This document shows positions 32,243-40,561 of a stretch of 48,752 bases of DNA, in pieces. The notes beneath the pieces are model-generated. The model did no database searches, was not told the DNA's origin, and saw only the letters and a list, made by a program, of their open reading frames with translations. Within the stretch, counting starts at the first letter, position 1. Each line of letters starts with the position of its first letter. The position numbers and the translations under genes are program-made. This stretch comes from an uncultured Candidatus Melainabacteria bacterium (GTDB taxonomy: Bacteria > Cyanobacteriota > Vampirovibrionia > Gastranaerophilales > Gastranaerophilaceae). The stretch lies in assembly GCA_934754425.1 (NCBI GenBank), contig CAKVIN010000018.1, forward strand, positions 1-48,752. The letters are read 5' to 3'.

Positions 32243-34411
32243 ATGACAAAATTTTTAGATTTTATATCGTCAAAACGCTTTAGAAATATAATGTGCTTTA
32301 TATTGTTTACTTTTCTTATGACAATAACAATATCATCACAAAATTATTTTTTTCAAAAAGTTATTGAAAATGGAATCAGCAAAAAAGATATAGTAGCTCA
32401 AAAAGATATCAAAGTTATTGATACCAAAAAAACCGAACAACATAAAAAAGAAGTTGCTCAAAATGTAGAACCGATTTTGACTCAAGCTGAAGATGAATTT
32501 ATTGCTACAAGCTTAGCCACACTTCAAAACTCAGTAAAAAAAATTCGTGAAAAAAATGTTAATGACGAAGTAAAAAAAGAAGAATTAAATGTTTTATTTG
32601 ATGAATCAGGAAAAAAAGGATTAGTTGAATTTTTACTTAAAGCAAATAACGATGATTTACAAGATGTGTTTGACAAATCTAAAATTACACTAACATCAGT
32701 ACTTAACGTGGGAATTTCCGCTAAAGATTTTGAAAATAATAATGTGAGCACAATTATTGGAAAAAATTTACCCAATAATGTTCCAAGATATCAAGGAGCT
32801 TTAATCACAGGTATTCTTAACCAAATAATAGTTCCTAATTTAGTAGTTGACGAATTTGCGACCGAAATTGCAAAGAAAAATGCCCAAAATGCTGTAAAAC
32901 CATATGAAGTTGTATTTAAAAAAGGTGATAAAATTGTATTTGAAGGCGAACCAGTAACAAAATTAAAACGTGACGCTTTACGTGAAGCTGGATACAATGT
33001 TTTAGAAATTAATTATGGCGGCATATTTGGGATTTATATACTTGTTGCATTTTTCACTTTTGTTTTTCTACAATATGAAAGAAATTTTGAAAAACAATAT
33101 TTTGACGTAAAAAATATGACAATGGCAGCATCCTTTACATTAGGACTTGCATTTTTGTCAGCATTATTACCAACAGGATTCTGTCCATATATAATTCCAA
33201 TACCTGCTTATACTATATTAATGTCAATTTTCACAACACCAAGAAACGCATTTTTTGCTTCAACAATAGTTTTAGCACTAATTGCTATTGGCATGCATTG
33301 GAATATAGAAGTTGTCGTATCATTCATGCTTTTAAACACTGTCGTTATGACTGCAGTATCAAAACTCAAATTTTCAAAACGCTCGGATTTACTTATTGTT
33401 AGTGCAAAAATATCACTTGCAGGAATTTTAGTTGTCGGCAGTATTTATTTCCTTGAAAAATACATGATGGATATTGATAACCTTCTTATACTTAAAGATT
33501 TAGGTTGTTTAGTTACAAACTGTTTTGTAATAAGCGGTGTTTTATTATTAGGATTGTTACCAATTATAGAAAATATATTTAGAATAATGACTCCTTATGG
33601 CTTGGCAGAATTAGCCGATCATAATCAAGAATTACTAAAACGACTAATGCAAGAAGCTCCAGGTACATTTAATCACAGTTTAACAGTTTCTCATCTTTGC
33701 GAAAATGCTGCTGAAGCAATCGGAGCGAATCCTGTTTTAGCAAGAGTTGGAGCTATGTATCACGATATTGGTAAACTATTAAGACCAATGTTTTTTGTAG
33801 AAAACCAATCTTTCTATGGAATTGAAAATCCACACAAGGCTTGCACACCAAGATTTAGTAAAATGCTTATTACAGCTCACCCGAAAGATGGAGTTGAATT
33901 AGCAAAAGATGCTCATTTACCGCAAGTAATAAATAATTTTATATTACAACATCACGGGACGAGTCTTGTTAGTTATTTTTACAATGAAGCTTTAAAAGAA
34001 GAAGGTGCTGAAAATGTTAATGAAGAACAATTCAGATATCCTGGACCAAAACCAAATATGAAAGAAACTGCTATATTAATGATTGCAGATGCTGTAGAAT
34101 CAGCTGTTAGAGCCGCAAAAAATCCTTCTAACGAAGAAATTGATGCCATTATTAACAAAATTATAAAAGAGCGTTTAAATGACGGACAATTGTCAGATTC
34201 TCCACTAACACTCAAGGATTTGAAAACCATCGCAGAAACATTTTCAAGAATGCTTAGAGGCATGCATCATAAACGCATTAAATATCATAACGATTTAGTT
34301 CAAGAATTGGATAAAAACAAACAAAATCACGATATCTTAGCTACATCACTAGACAAAGATTTAGAATCCAAAGTAAAAGAATTGGAAAATAAAAAAAATG
34401 ACAAAAATTAA
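32243..34411 (+). CDS. pgpH: PgpH-type 7TM-HD membrane phosphodiesterase (probable cyclic-di-AMP hydrolase)
   Basis: One N-terminal transmembrane helix (about 14-33), an extracytoplasmic 7TMR-HDED domain (about 45-255), a bundle of about seven helices (258-445), then a cytoplasmic HD domain (about 455-690). Metal ligands visible are FNHSL (H478), YHDIGK (H507, D508), TAHP (H546), QHHG (H570, H571) and IADAVES (D616). The layout is that of Listeria PgpH/Bacillus YqfF, which hydrolyses cyclic-di-AMP. The C-terminal coiled tail is Lys-rich. The order pgpH-ybeY-dgkA is found in many Firmicutes and Cyanobacteria. It overlaps ybeY by 14 bases. AAGGGA precedes the ATG. Confidence 0.94.
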   Translation: MTKFLDFISSKRFRNIMCFILFTFLMTITISSQNYFFQKVIENGISKKDIVAQKDIKVIDTKKTEQHKKEVAQNVEPILTQAEDEFIATSLATLQNSVKKIREKNVNDEVKKEELNVLFDESGKKGLVEFLLKANNDDLQDVFDKSKITLTSVLNVGISAKDFENNNVSTIIGKNLPNNVPRYQGALITGILNQIIVPNLVVDEFATEIAKKNAQNAVKPYEVVFKKGDKIVFEGEPVTKLKRDALREAGYNVLEINYGGIFGIYILVAFFTFVFLQYERNFEKQYFDVKNMTMAASFTLGLAFLSALLPTGFCPYIIPIPAYTILMSIFTTPRNAFFASTIVLALIAIGMHWNIEVVVSFMLLNTVVMTAVSKLKFSKRSDLLIVSAKISLAGILVVGSIYFLEKYMMDIDNLLILKDLGCLVTNCFVISGVLLLGLLPIIENIFRIMTPYGLAELADHNQELLKRLMQEAPGTFNHSLTVSHLCENAAEAIGANPVLARVGAMYHDIGKLLRPMFFVENQSFYGIENPHKACTPRFSKMLITAHPKDGVELAKDAHLPQVINNFILQHHGTSLVSYFYNEALKEEGAENVNEEQFRYPGPKPNMKETAILMIADAVESAVRAAKNPSNEEIDAIINKIIKERLNDGQLSDSPLTLKDLKTIAETFSRMLRGMHHKRIKYHNDLVQELDKNKQNHDILATSLDKDLESKVKELENKKNDKN

Positions 34412-34907
34412 TATTTTTACAGAAAATATCTTTGATAAGTGGAATGTAGATGAAAAAGATGTTATTAATAAAACGAAAAGTTTGTTAGAATATTACATCA
34501 AAAATCTTGGAACAAAATCTTGTTTAAATAATCGAGAATATGATTCAATAACATTAGACATTGTATTTTGCGATTCCGGTAAAACACAAGAATTAAACAG
34601 AGATTACAGAAACAAAGATTATCCTGCGGACATTATTACTTTTGCAATATTTGCAGATGATGAAAACAGTTTTGTTTTTGATGGAGATATTAATTTAGGC
34701 GAGATTGTTATCGCTCTTGACAAAGTAATTGCCGGAGACAATCGTGATATTAGTCATTCTAAAAATAAAGAACAAGAATTATTCTTTTTAATAAGCCATG
34801 GACTCATGCATTTGCTTGGATTTGACCATCAAAGCGAAGAAGAATACAATTTTGTTATAGAAGAACAAAGAAAAGCTTTGGAGAGCATAGAGTATGACAA
34901 AATTTAA
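34398..34907 (+). CDS. ybeY: YbeY endoribonuclease (rRNA maturation factor)
   Basis: A 169-residue zinc-dependent ribonuclease involved in 16S rRNA 3'-end processing and ribosome quality control. The metal site HGLMHLLGFDH supplies H134, H138 and H144. Other family features are LNRDYRNKDYPADIITF and GDINLGEIVIA. The protein has the usual length. It overlaps pgpH by 14 bases and dgkA by 14 bases, so translation is coupled throughout this trio. Confidence 0.96.
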   Translation: MTKINIFTENIFDKWNVDEKDVINKTKSLLEYYIKNLGTKSCLNNREYDSITLDIVFCDSGKTQELNRDYRNKDYPADIITFAIFADDENSFVFDGDINLGEIVIALDKVIAGDNRDISHSKNKEQELFFLISHGLMHLLGFDHQSEEEYNFVIEEQRKALESIEYDKI

Positions 34908-35262
34908 AGCACAAGGATTTAATAATACGTTTAAAAATGCAAGAAAAGGTTTTAGACTTGTACTAAAAAGTGAATTAAATATAAGAATCCATGTTGCAAT
35001 AGCAACTCTTGTAATTTTTTTAGCTATATTTTTAAAATTTACAGCTATAGAATTTTGCATTCTTTTATTCATTATAGGTCTTGTAATTGTAGCTGAAATG
35101 CTAAACACTGCTATAGAATTCACATTAGATTCTATTTATCATAACAGATATTCAAGAATGGTTGGAATGGCAAAAGATATTTCTGCCGGTGCTGTTATGT
35201 TTGCAACGATTATAAGTGTTTTTGTGGGTATAATTTTATTTGGGAGCCGACTATTAGGCTAA
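34894..35262 (+). CDS. dgkA: Diacylglycerol kinase / undecaprenol kinase
   Basis: A 122-residue membrane kinase with a short amphipathic start (FKNARKGFRLVLKSELNIRIH) and three transmembrane helices. The family motif EMLNTAIEFTLD and KDISAGAV are present. In Gram-positive bacteria and likely relatives the preferred substrate is undecaprenol, recycling the lipid carrier for wall and surface glycans; in proteobacteria it is diacylglycerol. The gene order pgpH-ybeY-dgkA favours the former. It ends two bases before the convergent histidine kinase gene, leaving no room for a terminator between them. Confidence 0.95.
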   Translation: MTKFKAQGFNNTFKNARKGFRLVLKSELNIRIHVAIATLVIFLAIFLKFTAIEFCILLFIIGLVIVAEMLNTAIEFTLDSIYHNRYSRMVGMAKDISAGAVMFATIISVFVGIILFGSRLLG

Positions 35263-35264
35263 AT

Positions 35265-36923
35265 TTAAGAGTTTAATAATGTTGCCATATGAGAAATATT
35301 CTTTTCTTTTTCCAATGGTAAAGTGAACGTAAATTTATTTGTTTCATAACCATCGGTTGACGCATATATTTCACCTTTATGACTTTCTATAATTTTTTTA
35401 CATAAATATAAAGTTATTCCATGCCCAACTGTTGAATACTTTGGAGTACTATCAATAGTTTTGTTAAACATTGTTAAGCAATCTCTCTCCGATAATGTAA
35501 TACCTTTATTAATAATTTCAAAATGAGCATAATTATCAACTTTTTTAACAGAAACAATTATTTGTTGAAATTTTTTTGAATACATTATTGCGTTTGATAA
35601 CAAATTGATAAATACTGTTTTTAAATCTTCCATATCAGCTTCTACAGTTAAATTTTCAAGATTATGCATATCTAACATTAATATTATATTTTTTTCTTTT
35701 GCATTATTTTTCATTTCTTCAAAAACTTCTAATATTAATTCCGGAATATTAATGTTTTCATATACAATATGCTTTTGTCCATTCTCTAAACGATATGTTT
35801 TTAAAACCATAGATATCATTTCCAAAATATACTTACACGAGTTTTCAATTTGATGCAACAATTCATTTTGTTCAGAATTAATATCTCCCATAACACCATT
35901 TTTAATAAGTTCTAAACCACGTAATTGTGCTAATGTTGGGATCTTCAAATCGTGAATAAGAGTTTCTATAAAACATTCTTTTTGACGTTCTATTTCTTTT
36001 TCAGCTTCCATGTTTTCGTACATTACCAATAAATATTGAACATTTCCATTTTCATCATAAACAGGAGCCTTGTGAACACGTGCCCAGAACATCTTACCTT
36101 TAAAAGATATTTTACGTTCAATAACAACCGGCTTTCCGGTTTTATAAATTTCTAATTCTTCATCACGTACAAAATCAAGATACTCTTTTTCATAGGCATC
36201 TTCCAATGTCATTTCATTAAATTTCTTTCCATCTTTTACAATAATTTCTTCAAAAGAGGAACTACCTACAATTAATTTATTATCCAAATCTTTCATAAAA
36301 GCATACATAGGCATATTATTAAGCATACAATGAAGTTGCTCACTCGTTTCTCTAGCACTCTTAGTTATTTTATAAATTTCTGTAATATTATTTATTGCAA
36401 CAATAAAACCACTCAAAGCTTTATCATTTTTACAAACAGGAATTGTTAAAATATTAAAAATACCCAATTCTCCTGATGGTAAATAAAATTTTTCTATAAA
36501 TTGCATAGATTTACCACTTTTATAAGCATTTCTAGATTTAATATAAACTTCATCCATAACTTCTTCTACACGCTTATCATCTTTTAAAAGATATTTTAAC
36601 AAAACACGTGCATTTTGATTTTCTACATCTTCATGACGAATGTTAAATGTATTACAAAAAGTTTCGTTACATGTTTTTATTCTATACTCCAAATCGTGAT
36701 ATAAAATCATATCTTTTGAAGAATTAAACATTAAATTAAACAAATCAATTTGATCTTTTAATTCCATTTTTATATAACTTTGTAGTTTTAAATGCTTAAA
36801 CACATAGCAAACTAAAATAACAACTACACATAATAATGCTAAAACATCATCAGTTGTTTTATACAATACAAATAATAAAACACCGAGTACGGTTAAAGTT
36901 ATTAAATCCTTTACTTTATTCAT
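35265..36923 (-). CDS. PAS-domain sensor histidine kinase with two membrane helices
   Basis: Two short transmembrane helices (about 8-21 and 28-42) with almost no loop lead to two PAS domains (about 60-180 and 195-305). The dimerisation helix carries the phospho-acceptor in LIHDLKIPT (H324), and the ATPase domain shows the N-box FINLLSNAI (N440/N444) and G2-like GHGITLYLC (500-508). The G1 segment reads INKGIT (471-476) where DxGxG is usual; Asn at this place occurs in some active kinases, so activity is likely but uncertain. With PAS input and no outside loop it probably senses a cytoplasmic or membrane cue. It is the only kinase in the window and could serve the regulators at 6854-8131, which is a guess. 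Confidence 0.92.
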   Translation of the reverse strand: MNKVKDLITLTVLGVLLFVLYKTTDDVLALLCVVVILVCYVFKHLKLQSYIKMELKDQIDLFNLMFNSSKDMILYHDLEYRIKTCNETFCNTFNIRHEDVENQNARVLLKYLLKDDKRVEEVMDEVYIKSRNAYKSGKSMQFIEKFYLPSGELGIFNILTIPVCKNDKALSGFIVAINNITEIYKITKSARETSEQLHCMLNNMPMYAFMKDLDNKLIVGSSSFEEIIVKDGKKFNEMTLEDAYEKEYLDFVRDEELEIYKTGKPVVIERKISFKGKMFWARVHKAPVYDENGNVQYLLVMYENMEAEKEIERQKECFIETLIHDLKIPTLAQLRGLELIKNGVMGDINSEQNELLHQIENSCKYILEMISMVLKTYRLENGQKHIVYENINIPELILEVFEEMKNNAKEKNIILMLDMHNLENLTVEADMEDLKTVFINLLSNAIMYSKKFQQIIVSVKKVDNYAHFEIINKGITLSERDCLTMFNKTIDSTPKYSTVGHGITLYLCKKIIESHKGEIYASTDGYETNKFTFTLPLEKEKNISHMATLLNS

Positions 36924-36984
36924 AATAGCATCTCATTTTATCTACTACATAATATTACATTATAATTCTGCTATTATATATTAC

Positions 36985-38109
36985 CTACGTGGGTAAAGAA
37001 TTCATCAAAGTTTTGTGCAATTTAACATTGTGAACACGCAAAAAATCAACATTTTTCATTATTAAAGGATAAGAATAAGCTAATGTTAAAGAATCCTTTA
37101 AAGCATTATCATTTATATCCAAACCAATAAATCTTTTTCTCGATATACCGACCATAACAGGACAATGTAATCCATAAAAATCTTCTATATTATCTATTAT
37201 TATAAAATTATTCTTGCGTGATTTTCCAAAACCTATCCCTGGATCAACAATAATATTATTTATTCCATATTCTTTAGCATAATTAATTTTTTTGTTCAAA
37301 TTTACAAAAATTTCATCAACCACATTGTTATAAACAGGTTCGTCACTTGGAGTTCCTTTTGAATGCTGTAATATAATACCAGCATTGTATTTTGAAACAA
37401 CTTTGAGGATATTAGAATCATATTCCGCTCCGGATACATCATTAATAATATTCACTCCAAGATTTAAAGCAAAATCAGCAACCTCAGAACTTCTTGTATC
37501 TACACTTATTAAAAGTTTTCCACCAAATTCTTTTTGAGCAAATTCCAACACCGGTTTTAAGCGTTTTATTTGTTCTTCAGAACTTACTGAAATAGAATTA
37601 GGACGTGTACTTTCCGCACCTATATCAACCATATCTGCGCCGTCTTCAAACAATTCTACAAGTTTTTGTTGAGCTTTATATGACTCATTATACAATCCAC
37701 CATCAGAAAAAGAATCTGGAGTAACATTTAAAATACCAACTATTTTAGTTTTTCTAGCAGATGGAATTAAGAACTCTTCAATTTCTTTTGCTAAAATTGC
37801 TAATTTAAATGGCTGGAATTTTAATTTTTCAGCAATTTTTACTAATTGAGAGTAACTTCCGCATAAAATCACATCAGATTTTTCAACTTTTCCAGTTATA
37901 ACATTTTTATTAATGGCGCAATCTGCACCAAAAATTAATGCAATTTGTTTCAAAATATTTGCTTGGGCTAAAGACAAATTGTAAATTTTTATATTTTTAT
38001 ATCGAAATTTTTCCGCAATTTTCTCTCTATAAGATGAATCAAATTCTATAGTAGCTAATTCATCTTGAATATTATTATATTCAACTTGTCTTAATAAAAA
38101 CTTATTCAT
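36985..38109 (-). CDS. folP: Dihydropteroate synthase with N-terminal extension
   Basis: Joins p-aminobenzoate to hydroxymethyl-dihydropterin diphosphate in folate synthesis; the sulfonamide target. The TIM-barrel core starts near residue 121: KIVGILNVTPDSFSDGG with the pterin-site loop, GADMVDIGAESTRPNS, then ISVDTR, NIINDVSGA, IILQHSKG and DPGIGFGKS. About 118 residues precede the core and form a separate small domain; similar extensions occur in clostridial and other DHPS proteins. The ATG at 38109 lacks a proper ribosome binding site (CAGGAC lies directly against it), while TAAAAT ends exactly six bases upstream, suggesting a leaderless mRNA. It diverges from the 6S RNA gene. Confidence 0.95.
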   Translation of the reverse strand: MNKFLLRQVEYNNIQDELATIEFDSSYREKIAEKFRYKNIKIYNLSLAQANILKQIALIFGADCAINKNVITGKVEKSDVILCGSYSQLVKIAEKLKFQPFKLAILAKEIEEFLIPSARKTKIVGILNVTPDSFSDGGLYNESYKAQQKLVELFEDGADMVDIGAESTRPNSISVSSEEQIKRLKPVLEFAQKEFGGKLLISVDTRSSEVADFALNLGVNIINDVSGAEYDSNILKVVSKYNAGIILQHSKGTPSDEPVYNNVVDEIFVNLNKKINYAKEYGINNIIVDPGIGFGKSRKNNFIIIDNIEDFYGLHCPVMVGISRKRFIGLDINDNALKDSLTLAYSYPLIMKNVDFLRVHNVKLHKTLMNSLPT

Positions 38110-38115
38110 GTCCTG

Positions 38116-38121
38116 ATTTTA
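38116..38121 (-). promoter_or_regulatory. -10 box giving a leaderless folP mRNA
   Basis: On the minus strand TAAAAT is followed by CAGGAC and then the ATG of folP, so transcription would start on the A of the start codon. No good -35 is present at 16-18 bases. Confidence 0.4.
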
Positions 38122-38155
38122 CCATAATGAAATACTTTATGAAACAAAATGTTAC

Positions 38156-38184
38156 TCGACAAAAATAAAACTATATGACATAAT
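38156..38184 (+). promoter_or_regulatory. Promoter of the 6S RNA gene
   Basis: TCGACA (38156-38161), 17 bases, then CATAAT (38179-38184); each matches consensus at 5 of 6. The seventh base after the -10 box is A38191, exactly the first base of the closing stem of the RNA described next. Confidence 0.75.
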
Positions 38185-38190
38185 ATTATT

Positions 38191-38364
38191 ACTCTATATA
38201 GATGTTTATTTTGTTCCTACATTTTTATAAATAGGGAGAGTAAGCTCTATAATATTTGAAGTATACCCGCCGATTTAAAATCGCCAGCAGGAAACGGATT
38301 TATTAAGGCACTCACCCACCTGCGAGACATTGCAGGTAACAAAATCGCATTTATATAGAGTAAC
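38191..38364 (+). ncRNA. ssrS: 6S RNA, regulator of sigma-70 RNA polymerase
   Basis: A ~174-base structured RNA. The closing stem pairs ACTCTATATAGATG (38191-38204) with CATTTATATAGAGT (38348-38361), with one G-U. After a small internal loop, ATTTTGTT (38208-38215) pairs with AACAAAAT (38338-38345). A 3'-side hairpin ACCTGC/GCAGGT (38318-38323 with 38332-38337) lies next to a CTCACC segment, and CCTA/TAGG on the 5' side makes the opposite arm of a central bubble. The apical arm includes CGATTT/AAATCG. This long rod with a central open-promoter-like bubble, and the CACCT...AGGTAAC element near the 3' end, match 6S RNA. It has its own promoter and a perfect terminator. No protein frame or downstream plus-strand gene explains it. 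Confidence 0.8.
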
Positions 38365-38399
38365 ATTAAAGGGCGGATGCGAAGCATCCGCCCTTTAAT
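38365..38399. terminator. Very strong bidirectional terminator between 6S RNA and the phosphohexomutase gene
   Basis: Arms 38365-38380 and 38384-38399 are perfectly complementary over 16 bp with a GAA loop. The core is GC-rich (GGGCGGATGC) in a very AT-rich genome. It ends the plus-strand 6S RNA and also lies 15 bases past the stop of the minus-strand gene at 38415. Confidence 0.9.
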
Positions 38400-38414
38400 T
38401 ATTTACCTAAACCT

Positions 38415-39785
38415 TTATAATTTTAACTCTTTTTTTAATTCTTCCAACTTTTCAACAGAATCAGTTTCAAAATAAATTCTCAAAAGAGGCTCCGTACCAC
38501 TTGGTCTTACAAGAATTTTTGTTTTATCGCCGAGCATCAATTTTACACCATCTTTTGTATCAATATCAGTTACTTTATATATCGCAACATTAGTCAATAT
38601 TTTCGCTTTATCTAAAATAGGTTTTATTTCCGATTTATCATTTAGTTTTAAATCAATCCTATCTGTAAAGAATTTTGAACCTGCTATATTTGAAATTTCT
38701 TCTTGAAGTTCAACGAGAGATTTACCTGTATCAGCCATTGTTTCTAAAATTAACAAATTAGCTAAAAGCCCGTCTTTTTCAGGAATATGTCCCTTTATAC
38801 TTAAACCACCTGATTCTTCACCACCGATTATAACATCATTTTTACGCATAGCTTCGCCAACATGTTTAAAACCAACAGCAGTTTCTATAACCGGAACATT
38901 TAATTTTTTTGCGACATTGTCTATTAATAAGCTTGAACCAACAGTTTTTACAACACTTCCTGTATATCCTTTTGTTTGCAAATGTTTTAATAAAATTGCA
39001 ATAATTTCATTTGGAGATACATACTCTCCTTTTTCATTAATAACTCCAAACCTATCAGCATCACCATCATTAGCAAGTCCAATAGAATTCGGCATTGTTT
39101 TTACTTGTTCTATAAGTTCTTTCATAAATTTAGGCTTAGGATCCGGCATGCCACCACCGAAATTTACATCATGATACATATGCAAAGATGAAAATTTGAT
39201 ATTGTTTTCTTCCAATAGTTTATCAAAATATCCTATTGAAGCAGAATACAAACCATCAAAAATAATATTTGTTTTTAATTTTTTTATTACATTAATATCA
39301 ACAAGTTCTAACAAATGTTTATTATATTTTATACTAAAATCAACTTTATTTATGGAACCGGAATTTATTTTTTTCTTAAACTCTTTATCTATATTAGCAA
39401 CAATTTCATCAGTAATTTCAGATGTAGCAGGCCCTGCGTAATCCGGAATAAATTTCATTCCCAAATATTCAGGAGGATTATGAGAAGCCGTAAACATAAT
39501 AGCACATCCGTTTTCTACAAGTGCATTATATGCAAGAATCGGAGTTGGAACTATTCTAGAAGAATAAAGGACATCAAATCCACATTCTTCAAGTATTGTT
39601 GCACATAACCAAGAATATTCATCTGCCATTTTTCTTGGATCATATCCAATTAAAATCTTTTTATCAAATCCAAAATTTTCAGCAACATATTTTGCTATTG
39701 CAAGCGTTACTCTCTCAACATTTTCTTTTGTGAAATCCTTATCAAGTATGGCTCTCCAGCCATCAGTTCCAAATGTAATTCCCAT
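38415..39785 (-). CDS. Phosphoglucomutase/phosphomannomutase family enzyme
   Basis: A 456-residue alpha-D-phosphohexomutase that interconverts hexose 1- and 6-phosphates. The catalytic phosphoserine is S101 in FTASHNPPEY, the metal loop is NDGDADRFG (D240, D242, D244), the sugar loop GGEESGGLS, and the phosphate-binding loop VRPSGTEPLLRIYFE near the end. The start GTDGWRAILDKDF differs from the GTDGIRG of GlmM, so a phosphogluco/mannomutase is more likely than phosphoglucosamine mutase. It starts 3 bases after the small gene upstream ends and has only a weak ribosome binding site, suggesting coupled translation. Confidence 0.93.
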   Translation of the reverse strand: MGITFGTDGWRAILDKDFTKENVERVTLAIAKYVAENFGFDKKILIGYDPRKMADEYSWLCATILEECGFDVLYSSRIVPTPILAYNALVENGCAIMFTASHNPPEYLGMKFIPDYAGPATSEITDEIVANIDKEFKKKINSGSINKVDFSIKYNKHLLELVDINVIKKLKTNIIFDGLYSASIGYFDKLLEENNIKFSSLHMYHDVNFGGGMPDPKPKFMKELIEQVKTMPNSIGLANDGDADRFGVINEKGEYVSPNEIIAILLKHLQTKGYTGSVVKTVGSSLLIDNVAKKLNVPVIETAVGFKHVGEAMRKNDVIIGGEESGGLSIKGHIPEKDGLLANLLILETMADTGKSLVELQEEISNIAGSKFFTDRIDLKLNDKSEIKPILDKAKILTNVAIYKVTDIDTKDGVKLMLGDKTKILVRPSGTEPLLRIYFETDSVEKLEELKKELKL

Positions 39786-39788
39786 TTT

Positions 39789-40121
39789 TTAACCCATTCT
39801 CATATATTTATGTATTTCTGCATTTTTCTTTAGTTGTTCTAAATATTCCTTTACAACCTTTTCCTCTGGAGTTTTTCTTCTAAATTTATCTAAAAAAAGT
39901 ACTTTCATAATACCTCTGCCAATTTTAGAAAATAATGGTATTCCAGAAGCTTTTGGAGCTTTTACTTGAGGTAAAAGCTCCAAATTCTCACTAGCTAATT
40001 TGCCAAAAGCTTTAGAAGCATTCTTAAAATCCTTATAATTTCCACTCATTGCTGCAATCACTTTATCTGTTGCATATTGCGATAACTGTCTTACGACAGG
40101 ATTAATGCTTTCTACTTTCAT
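39789..40121 (-). CDS. Small uncharacterised basic protein
   Basis: A 110-residue Lys-rich helical protein with no signal peptide or known motif. A short hydrophobic patch (GIPLFSKIGRGIMKVLFLDK) sits in the middle and a charged helix follows. AAGGGAA precedes the ATG. It is 3 bases upstream of the phosphohexomutase gene and 28 bases downstream of a secreted-protein gene, all on one strand. I do not recognise the family. Confidence 0.75.
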   Translation of the reverse strand: MKVESINPVVRQLSQYATDKVIAAMSGNYKDFKNASKAFGKLASENLELLPQVKAPKASGIPLFSKIGRGIMKVLFLDKFRRKTPEEKVVKEYLEQLKKNAEIHKYMRMG

Positions 40122-40149
40122 TTTATATTTCCCTTAATTTACCCCTAAC

Positions 40150-40509
40150 TTATTTTGCTTGTGTCCATTTTACACCCATTGGATCTATAGCAAAATCCGT
40201 ACCTTGGTCTGTTGTTGAAAACTTAATTGGAATTCTAGCTGTTCTAGAACAAGCTTTAACTGTCCAAACTTCTTCCCAACTACCATTGTTTTTAGGTTTA
40301 GTCACTTCTGTATTAGAAATAGAATATTCTTGACAATCTGCAGTTGCAATTCTTAAGCCATATGCATACACAGGAAATAACATTTCTGACTGTAATCTTC
40401 CATCCGCAAGAGTTTTTCCCGGTACAGGCACTTTTGTATCATAACTATAAGCAAATGCTACAGTAGTCAAAGCAATAGTCACTAAAGTTATTAATAAACC
40501 TTTTTTCAT
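40150..40509 (-). CDS. Small exported protein of unknown function
   Basis: A 119-residue product with a signal peptide of about 20 residues (MKKGLLITLVTIALTTVAFA, cleavage after AFA). The mature ~99 residues contain two Cys (in ATADCQEYSI and VKACSRTARI) about 35 residues apart, which could form a disulfide outside the cytoplasm. The sequence is short-stranded and beta-like, and its end (IDPMGVKWTQAK) resembles small periplasmic domains, but no family is recognised. AAAGGGTG precedes the ATG. It is 52 bases downstream of the SPFH gene. Confidence 0.8.
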   Translation of the reverse strand: MKKGLLITLVTIALTTVAFAYSYDTKVPVPGKTLADGRLQSEMLFPVYAYGLRIATADCQEYSISNTEVTKPKNNGSWEEVWTVKACSRTARIPIKFSTTDQGTDFAIDPMGVKWTQAK

Positions 40510-40561
40510 ATTCTACACCCTTTCTTGATATTCACATTACTATAATATATTTATAATTTAT

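Noticed and set aside
34788..35123. Minus-strand 111-codon frame across ybeY/dgkA
   Set aside because: Shadow of two clearly identified genes.
38191..38364. Riboswitch or T-box leader for a downstream gene
   Set aside because: No plus-strand gene follows, a perfect terminator ends the element, and the long closing stem with central bubble fits 6S RNA better.
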